A stretch of DNA of 64,000 nucleotides, taken from NCBI RefSeq assembly GCF_015550595.1, contig NZ_JADNBB010000010.1, positions 124,001-188,000 of the forward strand, in the 5' to 3' direction. Positions 26,301 to 32,536 of the stretch are shown here, piece after piece; the stretch's first letter is position 1, and the number at the start of each line of letters is the position of its first letter. The notes under the pieces were generated by a model. The model searched no databases. It was not told where the DNA came from and was given only the letters and a program-made list of their open reading frames with translations. The translations under genes and the position numbers were made by a program. The DNA comes from Parabacteroides goldsteinii. GTDB taxonomy: Bacteria > Bacteroidota > Bacteroidia > Bacteroidales > Tannerellaceae.

Positions 26301-26521
26301 ATCCGTCGAATTGCATAACCTGCATACATATAACTTGCAGCTAATAACATTAATGCCACTATCAAAAAGGGAATACGATATATTCCTCTATCGAATGAAG
26401 CAGCTATACAAACGAATGCTGTCGATAGAGCTACCAGTTTGTTATTAGCTTCAATAACGATAAAACTAACAGTAATAGCTGCTATCGCTATAAGTATCAA
26501 CAGGTAATTTAAATTCTTCAT
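26285..26521 (-). CDS. Small membrane protein of unknown function
   Basis: 78 residues (MKNLNYLLILIAIAAITVSF...) with three hydrophobic segments and a C-terminal WLIG. The ATG at 26521 is used; a GTG two codons upstream is also possible. I do not recognise the family. It is the first gene of a minus-strand trio with the PLDc_N-like and secreted hypothetical genes, and it overlaps the second by 16 bases. Base composition is AT-rich, like the neighbouring Crp-like gene. Confidence 0.6.
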   Translation of the reverse strand: MKNLNYLLILIAIAAITVSFIVIEANNKLVALSTAFVCIAASFDRGIYRIPFLIVALMLLAASYMYAGYAIRRIWLIG

Positions 26522-26598
26522 CTCCACAGATCATTTGATTTCTTTATCTTTGAAGATGCAATATTAGGTATTATAAACAAGAAAAGCCTTGAATTGCT

Positions 26599-27177
26599 TC
26601 AAGACCTTTCCGGGTATGACAGTTTTTTTCGTATATGGCTTACAGTTTCAGGGGTTACACCCAGAAAATAAGCAATTTCTTTTAGCGGTACCTTCTCTTT
26701 CAGGTTGGGGCAACGCTGCATTAACTTGATATAACGTTGTTCGGGAGTATCGCAATAAGTCTCTAACAACCTCGTATATACCATTTCAAACAATGCTTCT
26801 GCTGCTTTATATCTAAAACGTTGTTCCTCAGACCCTGTATTTAAATATTCCGAATAATCAGATAACGAAACGACATATACAACACTCTCCGTTGCAGCCT
26901 GAATATTAACGATAGAGTTTGTCCTTTTAAGAAAAGATGAATAGTCGCAAATAAATTCTTTTTCAAACGAATATCCAACCACCGCCTCTTTACCATTGTC
27001 GCCAATACGAGTGAAGCGGAAGGCCCCTTTTTCAACATAGCCTGCATAAAGTGAACTATCATTCTGACGAAGAAAAAACTCTTTTCTTTTGAGAATACGT
27101 TTTTCTCCCTTCTTATAGAATAAGTCTGTTAGCTCAGAACAATCCAGCAAATCTATATAGGTATTGAATCCTTCCAC
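26599..27177 (-). CDS. Crp/Fnr family transcriptional regulator
   Basis: 192 residues with an N-terminal cNMP-binding-type barrel (KRKEFFLRQNDSSLYAGYVEKGAFRF) and a C-terminal winged helix (VPLKEIAYFLGVTPETVSHIRKKL). No cysteine cluster is present. The start must be GTG at 27177, because an in-frame stop lies just upstream and there is no early ATG. It is AT-rich and lies upstream of the trio of small genes on the same strand, with 77 bases between, so it could control them (positional inference). It is 24 bases downstream of the CorC-like gene. Confidence 0.85.
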   Translation of the reverse strand: MEGFNTYIDLLDCSELTDLFYKKGEKRILKRKEFFLRQNDSSLYAGYVEKGAFRFTRIGDNGKEAVVGYSFEKEFICDYSSFLKRTNSIVNIQAATESVVYVVSLSDYSEYLNTGSEEQRFRYKAAEALFEMVYTRLLETYCDTPEQRYIKLMQRCPNLKEKVPLKEIAYFLGVTPETVSHIRKKLSYPERS

Positions 27178-27201
27178 TATTTAATCTTCGTATAAAGAAT
27201 A

Positions 27202-28470
27202 TCAATCTATCTTCTTCACCAGCACCTTGTCGATACGTGCTCCGTCCATATCCACGATTTCAAATTCAAAAGTTAACCAATTCAGTGTCTCACCGGTCTT
27301 CGGGACACGTTCCAATATTTCCAGGATCAAGCCGCTCAACGTATTATAATCATGTTCGGCGTAAAGGTCTTCCATATCGAAATATTCGAGGAAGTCGTAG
27401 AAGTTATACTGGCCGTCCACCAGCCACGTACCATCGGCCCGCTGTGTAATCTCGGCCTCCTCGCCCATTTCGGGCACCTGGCCGATCAATCCTTCCATAA
27501 TATCCTTGAGGGTTACAATACCTTGTATACCACCGAACTCGTCCGTTACGATACCATATTTCACACGTGCCTGCTTAAACTGCTCGAGTGCATTATATAC
27601 ACTCTGGTTCTCAGGCAGGTACTGTGCCGGGCGTATCACTTCTTCGAGCGAGAAATCCGGCTCGTCTATCCGGCCGAACAAGTCTTTGAGGTAAACGACT
27701 CCTTTGATATTATCGAACTTCTCCGAAGCAACCGGATAAATATTATACAAATTCTCCTGCACCTTTTCGCGTATCTTCTCGATACTGTCGGTAACATCCA
27801 GCCACACCAGGTCACTACGATGCGTCATGATCGAGCCGACATTGCGGTCGCCCAGGTTAAAGACACGTTCCACGATATCCTGCTCCACCTCCTGTACCTC
27901 GCCACCATCGAAACCTTCTTTCACGATTGCCTTGATTTCTTCTTCCGTCACCTTATTATCTTCGTTCGCCTTGATACCGGTTACTTTGATCGTAAGGGCG
28001 GTACTTTTCGACAACAGCCATACAAAAGGGGAAGCCAGCTTCGAGAGCAGGTACATCGGCTTGGCCACAAGCATGGATACACGTTCCGCGTATCCCATAC
28101 CGATACGCTTCGGCACAAGCTCACCCATAATCAGAGTCAGGTAAGTAACTATGATAACGATTACAGTTTTTGATAATCCGAGTGCATAAGGTTCAAGAAC
28201 AGGCACATGACGTACCACTTCTGCCAGGTTATAAGCGAACGCCTCTCCTGAATACAAACCGGTCAGGATTCCGATTAGCGTAATACCTATCTGGATAGTC
28301 GATAGGAACCGGTCTGGTTCTCCGGACAGCTTCAAAGCTGTTTGTGCTGATTTATTACCTCTTTTTGCCTCCAGTTCCAACCGGGCCTTACGGGCAGATA
28401 CGAGAGCGATTTCAGACATAGACAAAATACCATTCAACAAGATAAGGCCAATAATAATAAATATTTCCAT
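27202..28470 (-). CDS. CNNM/CorC (HlyC-like) membrane transporter
   Basis: 422 residues in the usual three-part layout. A DUF21/CNNM transmembrane domain (IIIGLILLNGILSMSEIALVSA, then GELVPKRIGMGYAERV) occupies about residues 1-190. A CBS pair follows (IMTHRSDLVWLDVTD; YGIVTDEFGGIQGIVTLKDIMEGLIG), and a CorC_HlyC domain is at the C-terminus (DGQYNFYDFLEYF...). This family is tied to Mg2+/Co2+ export or cation homeostasis in the inner membrane; the haemolysin name is historical. It is divergent from the CARF nuclease gene, 84 bases away. Confidence 0.92.
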   Translation of the reverse strand: MEIFIIIGLILLNGILSMSEIALVSARKARLELEAKRGNKSAQTALKLSGEPDRFLSTIQIGITLIGILTGLYSGEAFAYNLAEVVRHVPVLEPYALGLSKTVIVIIVTYLTLIMGELVPKRIGMGYAERVSMLVAKPMYLLSKLASPFVWLLSKSTALTIKVTGIKANEDNKVTEEEIKAIVKEGFDGGEVQEVEQDIVERVFNLGDRNVGSIMTHRSDLVWLDVTDSIEKIREKVQENLYNIYPVASEKFDNIKGVVYLKDLFGRIDEPDFSLEEVIRPAQYLPENQSVYNALEQFKQARVKYGIVTDEFGGIQGIVTLKDIMEGLIGQVPEMGEEAEITQRADGTWLVDGQYNFYDFLEYFDMEDLYAEHDYNTLSGLILEILERVPKTGETLNWLTFEFEIVDMDGARIDKVLVKKID

Positions 28471-28554
28471 TTGCTATATAAACAGCGATTGATTAGGGAG
28501 CGAAGATATGAATTATATCGAAAATAATACTACATTTAGCACTTTAATTCATAT

Positions 28555-29688
28555 ATGATATATAACATGAAACATCAGATCATATTACTCGGAAAAGACA
28601 TCACTTCCGTATATCACGGGATAAAAGAATTTGCGCCCGACCATGTCCACCTGCTTTGTACCAACGAAACGAAGGACGTAGCCGGCCCCTTATTCCCGCT
28701 CCTCCCCACTTCCGTGCACCGCACGCTTTACCGCACCGAACCCTATGACGGGGAAGACGTGCGCAACGTCTGCCGGAAGATACATGCGACTTATCCTTCG
28801 GACGATTTCGCCTACAACCTGTCGGAAGGTACGAAACTGATGGCTTTTGCCGCCTTTACCATCGCGAAGGAGCACAACGTACCGGCTTTCTACCTCACCC
28901 AACTAGGAGACTTGGTGTGGCTTGACAACTTCGAGAAGCGGCCGATGAAGAGTCAACTGGACAACAAAGAGATACTGGGCCTCAGCGGAAACGTTCTTTC
29001 CGACTACCGCGATGCAAAACAACTGAGCGACACCGACATGCAAGCTGCCTCGCTGATCAAGCAGTTCATCGAACAATATCCGAAAGAACACACCATGATC
29101 CAGAAGTTTTTCAACCTGTTCTGTAACCGGGAAGTTTCGCGTCTGCCTGCTTCACGGGTCTTCAAAAACGGGCTTCGCTTCAAGCTCCGTCAGGATACGT
29201 TCCTGATCGCGCAACAAAATCATGTACTGCTAAAGCTGGTTACCTCCAACGCCAGCATGCTGTTCTTCAAGGGCCGTTGGTGGGAAACACTGGTTGCCCA
29301 TAAGGTCAGGGTGTGGAGCCAGCACCACCCGTCGCATCCCGAAGTATGGCAAAGCGTCATCTTCCGTACAGAGGCCGACAATTCAAGGACCAAGAACGAG
29401 GTAGACGTCCTGCTCAACAACCAGCAGCAGTTGATCTTTATCGAGTGTAAATCCGGCCAAGTCACCCAGAACGATATTTATAAGGTAGACGCCGTTCGCG
29501 AAACCTATGGCGGTGATATTTCCCTGGCGGTACTGGCCAGTTACTATCCGGTGGATGAGCATTTGCAGGAGAAATGCAAGGACTTGCAGATAAATCTCTT
29601 CGCCCCTACCTACATCGACGACCGCATCAACCACCTCAACACTTTACCGATGTGGCTGGAGAAGTTGTCGAATTCGTTGCAACTATAA
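28555..29688 (+). CDS. CARF-PD-(D/E)XK nuclease, Card1/Can2-like (DUF1887)
   Basis: 377 residues (373 if the ATG at 28567 is used, which places the first beta strand HQIILLGKD directly after Met). The N-terminal 150 residues form a CARF-type Rossmann fold. The diagnostic motif is NLSEGTKLMAFAA at about residue 88, equivalent to the N-x-x-G-G-T-K motif that binds cyclic oligoadenylate in DUF1887 proteins. A helical/winged linker follows. The C-terminus has a PD-(D/E)XK core: GRWWETLVAHKV (about 240), NEVDVLL (about 281) and FIECKSG (about 296). Card1/Can2 enzymes cut DNA or RNA when activated by cyclic tetra-adenylate from type III CRISPR complexes. No cas genes or CRISPR arrays occur in this window, so its trigger here is unknown. 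The gene is flanked by conserved chromosomal genes and its own terminator. Confidence 0.88.
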   Translation: MIYNMKHQIILLGKDITSVYHGIKEFAPDHVHLLCTNETKDVAGPLFPLLPTSVHRTLYRTEPYDGEDVRNVCRKIHATYPSDDFAYNLSEGTKLMAFAAFTIAKEHNVPAFYLTQLGDLVWLDNFEKRPMKSQLDNKEILGLSGNVLSDYRDAKQLSDTDMQAASLIKQFIEQYPKEHTMIQKFFNLFCNREVSRLPASRVFKNGLRFKLRQDTFLIAQQNHVLLKLVTSNASMLFFKGRWWETLVAHKVRVWSQHHPSHPEVWQSVIFRTEADNSRTKNEVDVLLNNQQQLIFIECKSGQVTQNDIYKVDAVRETYGGDISLAVLASYYPVDEHLQEKCKDLQINLFAPTYIDDRINHLNTLPMWLEKLSNSLQL

Positions 29689-29695
29689 AAATGAA

Positions 29696-29727
29696 GCCGC
29701 TCTACCTTCGCAGGCGGAGCGGCCTTT
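29696..29727 (+). terminator. Terminator after the CARF nuclease gene
   Basis: GCCGCTC (29696-29702) pairs with GAGCGGC (29717-29723) across a 14-base loop and is followed by CTTTAT, starting 7 bases after the stop codon. Confidence 0.65.
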
Positions 29728-30029
29728 ATCAATCGATAAGTTTTTGCTAATCTAATACATATTAGAAAACAATATCGGGAGATAGATACTTACACTTATT
29801 CTAAATTCTAAACTTCATCATCATTTTTAGGGTAGGAGGAACAATTGTTTCCCCTACGCTTACGAATAATGCAAACGATATGCCAAAATGGTCAGAAGTC
29901 GTCAAAAGCCCCACACACCACTAATTATAAGACAGTTACATATTTTACCAGGACACAGTATTAAAAGTGGCCGGTGTGGACAAAGTGTGGAAGTGTGGAA
30001 TTTTTCCCCACCCCAATGTGGGGAATTAC

Positions 30030-30060
30030 AAAAAAAGCCGGTACAGTTTCCCGTACCGGC
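30030..30060 (-). terminator. Terminator of the TIM-barrel gene
   Basis: On the minus strand GCCGGTAC (30060-30053) pairs perfectly with GTACCGGC (30044-30037), with an 8-base loop, followed by a run of T (30036-30030). It lies 23 bases after the stop of the sugar isomerase/epimerase-like gene. Confidence 0.8.
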
Positions 30061-30083
30061 CCATAAGTTGTGCGATTAGGTTA

Positions 30084-31019
30084 TCACTTCACAAACGGTG
30101 CCTTCAATAAATAAGCGGCACAATCCTTTACCCCTTCAAATTGGGTACGGTTGTCTGGCATACCTTCCAGCTCTACATAATATTCTTTAATCTTATTCTT
30201 ATAAGCTTGTTCAAATATCTTTTCGAAGTTCATGAACCCGGATTGTCCGAGAATAGCGCGATCCTTGATATGCAATAACTGAATGCGATCGGGATATTTC
30301 TTCATATATTCCACCGGGTCGTTCTGGCCGATCACGGTCCAGTAAACATCCATTTCAAAAAAGACCAGCGACGGGTCCGTACCTTTCAGGAACAGATCGT
30401 AAATTATTTCACCTTTGTTATGGCGGTTGAAGACAGCTTCCTTGCCACCGGGCACTACCCGTGCAAATTCGAAGTCATGGTTATGATATCCGAAAGGAAT
30501 GCCTGCGGCCTTCATTATCTTTCCCGCTTCGTTGAAAGTGTCGCACACATAGGCTACCTCTTCCACGCTACGGGTACTGGGCTGTCCGGGTTGCACGAGA
30601 TACTTCACACCCAATTTGGCATGATCGTCGGCCGTTTTCTTCCAGAATTCCATGATCGACTGCCGGTTTTCCGGAGTATATGTCCCTGTGGGGGGATTAA
30701 CATGCGAACTGGTGATCTTCAACCCGTTATCTTCCGCTATCTTTTTAAACTCCATCATATCCATACCGTTGATCTTCCCGTCTTTGTATCCGGCAAGTTC
30801 AAGCGTTGAATAGCCAATTTTTTTGATTTTTTTCATTCCGGCAGGCACGTCCTTGGTGAGTTCACCTCCCAAGGAATAAATCTGCAAACCGATACTTTTC
30901 TTTGCAGCCGTTTCCATATTAACAGGGCTGGCTGCGTGTGATACTCCCGTCTTTCCGGCCACCAGGCTGCCAAGGGTTAACAGGGAAGCATTTCTCAGGA
31001 AATTTCTTCTATTTATCAT
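30084..31019 (-). CDS. Secreted TIM-barrel sugar phosphate isomerase/epimerase-like protein
   Basis: 311 residues starting with a twin-arginine-type signal (MINRRNFLRNASLLTLGSLVAG), so probably exported folded by Tat. The rest is an AP-endonuclease-2/xylose-isomerase-like TIM barrel: GLQIYSLGGEL, GYSTLELAGYK, SSHVNPPTG, GYHNHDFEF, FFEMDVYWTV and LLHIKDR. His and Glu/Asp metal-ligand positions of the family are visible (NHDFEF, EMDVYW, HIKD). Such proteins in Bacteroidetes act on unusual sugars or keto-sugars in the periplasm; the substrate is unknown. It has a -7-like box TACCTTTG on the minus strand at 31048-31041 and its own terminator. Confidence 0.86.
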   Translation of the reverse strand: MINRRNFLRNASLLTLGSLVAGKTGVSHAASPVNMETAAKKSIGLQIYSLGGELTKDVPAGMKKIKKIGYSTLELAGYKDGKINGMDMMEFKKIAEDNGLKITSSHVNPPTGTYTPENRQSIMEFWKKTADDHAKLGVKYLVQPGQPSTRSVEEVAYVCDTFNEAGKIMKAAGIPFGYHNHDFEFARVVPGGKEAVFNRHNKGEIIYDLFLKGTDPSLVFFEMDVYWTVIGQNDPVEYMKKYPDRIQLLHIKDRAILGQSGFMNFEKIFEQAYKNKIKEYYVELEGMPDNRTQFEGVKDCAAYLLKAPFVK

Positions 31020-31132
31020 GGTCTAATTATTTAAAGTCTCCAAAGGTATAATTAAATTTTGAAAAATATTTTATATTTGTAGGAAAGTAAAAACCTCATA
31101 AATTAATTTTAAGAAACCGTATAGCCCGTTAT

Positions 31133-31230
31133 ATGTATCAGGAATATTCCCCATGCCCGTTGCTGTCTCCCTATATCGACAAATATTGGGAGATTAAAGG
31201 TGAAACCGAGTACGACATACATTATAAGAT
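31133..31230 (+). pseudogene. N-terminal remnant of an AraC-type regulator
   Basis: From ATG 31133 the frame reads MYQEYSPCPLLSPYIDKYWE and about 12 further plausible residues, then runs out of frame into the PPOX gene start. The segment looks like the N-terminus of the Bacteroidetes AraC regulators that begin with a short Tyr-rich ligand-binding domain. Nothing of the rest of such a protein (including the HTH) is found here. A -7 box TATATTTG lies at 31072-31079, so the old promoter may now drive the PPOX gene. I infer a deletion remnant. Confidence 0.5.
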
Positions 31231-31239
31231 AATAGTTTT

Positions 31240-31647
31240 ATGGAAAAGATTAAACAAGAAGCAATCGAATTGCTGAATAACTGCGAGGTTGTATCATTAG
31301 CCTCCATCGACGAACATGGTTATCCACGTCCCGTAGTCGTTTCGAAGATCAAGACAGACGGGATCGATACAATCTGGTTTTCAACGGGAACAAGTTCTGA
31401 AAAGACAAAGAATTTCATCGATAACCCGAAAGCCGGCATTTCTTTCTTCAAGGAAGGCGACAGTGTAACACTGACCGGCACAGTAACGATCGTGAACGAT
31501 GCAACAGAAAAGAAAGCCCTATGGGTGGACTGGTTCTATGAGCACTTCCCCAAAGGAGTAGACGACTCGGAATATTGCATTCTGAAGTTCACCGCCGAGC
31601 AGGCAACCTACTGGATCGGGCATAAGTTCGTAAAGGGTAAAGTGTAA
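31240..31647 (+). CDS. Pyridoxamine 5'-phosphate oxidase family (general-stress-like) flavoprotein
   Basis: 135 residues of the split-barrel FMN-binding fold: CEVVSLASIDEHGYPRPVVVSK, the WFSTGTSSEKTKNFIDNPKAGISF segment, and YCILKFTAEQATYWIGHKF at the end. It is too short for true PdxH and belongs with the general stress protein/FMN-flavoprotein group; the substrate is unknown. It starts 8 bases after the AraC remnant. It shares a large bidirectional hairpin with the convergent CDGSH gene. A second PPOX-family gene is at 43950-44378. Confidence 0.85.
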   Translation: MEKIKQEAIELLNNCEVVSLASIDEHGYPRPVVVSKIKTDGIDTIWFSTGTSSEKTKNFIDNPKAGISFFKEGDSVTLTGTVTIVNDATEKKALWVDWFYEHFPKGVDDSEYCILKFTAEQATYWIGHKFVKGKV

Positions 31648-31672
31648 CCCCTGTCTATCTGTCCTAAAATAA

Positions 31673-31746
31673 CTGCCGCCCTTTTTTCTGAAAGGATACA
31701 TGCTCTTTTGCAAGAGGGTACATCCTTTCCGAAAAAAGAGCGGCAG
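31673..31746. terminator. Bidirectional terminator hairpin between PPOX and CDGSH genes
   Basis: A 74-bp interrupted palindrome: CTGCCGC (31673-31679) pairs with GCGGCAG (31740-31746), continuing through CTTTTTTC/GAAAAAAG and AAAGGAT/ATCCTTT to a small loop around 31710. It is placed 25 bases after one stop and 8 before the other, so it can serve both convergent genes. Confidence 0.8.
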
Positions 31747-31754
31747 CTATTTGT

Positions 31755-32444
31755 TCAATCGTCCAACTCTCCCTGGTTACGCATGTGTTTGCCGTCGCAG
31801 AAAGGTTTGTTCTGCGAAAGGCCGCAACGGCATAACGTGACACGATTGCGCACAGGATAGGCACGTCCGTTTTCATCTTCTATAAGAATACCACCTTTCA
31901 CCCAGATCGGTCCGTGCACACTGGCAGGGACATCTTCGAGGATACTGATGCCTTCGGGCAATACAGGTTCGATCCATTTGCCGTCCTTCGTAACGGCAGT
32001 CAGGCGACCGCTGGGACAATTGGCGCATTGTTCCTTCACGATTTCAATGGTTTCTTTCGAGTTGCCCTCCTCCACCTGTTTCCAGGCGGTGCCGTGTGTA
32101 TCGCAGCAACGGGCTACCGCACAGAGGCTTTCGGCATCCAACATGTCGACCACCTTGCCTTCATACAATACTGCCATTTCGTCGTAACTGTCGTGACTTG
32201 CCGTAGTATCACCCTTAAAACCGTTCTTCTTATGCGTTCCGTCGCAAAAAGGTTTATTCTTCGAACCGCCGCAGCGGCAGAGATGGCAGACGCCTTCGAC
32301 CGCATAAGTTTGTATTTCTTTATATCCGGTCGTCGCTCCTTTGTGATTACCTACATAACGTAACTGGTTGAGGGGGACATTCCCGATCACTTCATAAGGT
32401 CCGTTAGGAAGAACCTTGATCTTTTTTTCGCCATTTGACTCCAT
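31755..32444 (-). CDS. Double CDGSH iron-sulfur domain protein
   Basis: 229 residues with two CDGSH 2Fe-2S motifs, CRCGGSKNKPFCDGTH (about residue 56) and CRCGLSQNKPFCDGKH (about residue 204). Each has the three Cys and one His ligands. Between them is a divergent mono-cluster ferredoxin-like segment (CAVARCCDTHGTAW, EQCANCPSGRLTAV, DUF1271-like). The protein is cytoplasmic with no signal. Such proteins are linked to iron/redox homeostasis, but no reaction is established. It is downstream of the large Omp85-like gene on the same strand, with a hairpin between them. Confidence 0.88.
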   Translation of the reverse strand: MESNGEKKIKVLPNGPYEVIGNVPLNQLRYVGNHKGATTGYKEIQTYAVEGVCHLCRCGGSKNKPFCDGTHKKNGFKGDTTASHDSYDEMAVLYEGKVVDMLDAESLCAVARCCDTHGTAWKQVEEGNSKETIEIVKEQCANCPSGRLTAVTKDGKWIEPVLPEGISILEDVPASVHGPIWVKGGILIEDENGRAYPVRNRVTLCRCGLSQNKPFCDGKHMRNQGELDD

Positions 32445-32482
32445 ACTATTGGTTGTTTTAATTCATTGTGTACTACATAATA

Positions 32483-32505
32483 AACAAACCCGTATACGGT
32501 TTGTT
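32483..32505 (-). terminator. Hairpin between the Omp85-like gene and the CDGSH gene
   Basis: AACAAACC (32483-32490) pairs with GGTTTGTT (32498-32505), loop 7 bases, 32 bases after the outer-membrane protein stop and followed on the minus strand by an AT-rich stretch. It may be a terminator or partial attenuator. Confidence 0.5.
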
Positions 32506-32536
32506 CCGGTAGATTGCCCGAAAATCAGATCATCAG

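Larger units (their letters stand above)
29689..30083. other. 395-bp intergenic region with terminators and GTGTGGA repeats
   Basis: No convincing gene. It holds the terminator of the CARF gene (29696-29723) and that of the TIM-barrel gene on the other strand (30060-30037). GTGTGGA occurs three times, at 29974, 29985 and 29993. A small hairpin TTCCCCAC/GTGGGGAA lies at 30004-30025. The 63-codon frame at 29888-30079 has no family features and I treat it as noise. Confidence 0.6.

Noticed and set aside
28555-29688. Part of a local type III CRISPR-Cas system
   Set aside because: No cas10, csm, cmr or cas1/cas2 gene and no array occurs within the 64 kb.
29888-30079. 63-codon frame in the gap after the CARF nuclease gene
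   Set aside because: No promoter, no motif, and it runs through both the GTGTGGA repeats and a terminator hairpin.
31240-31647. True pdxH (pyridoxamine phosphate oxidase)
   Set aside because: The protein is about 80 residues shorter than PdxH and lacks its C-terminal R-x-R substrate region; it fits the general-stress PPOX group instead.
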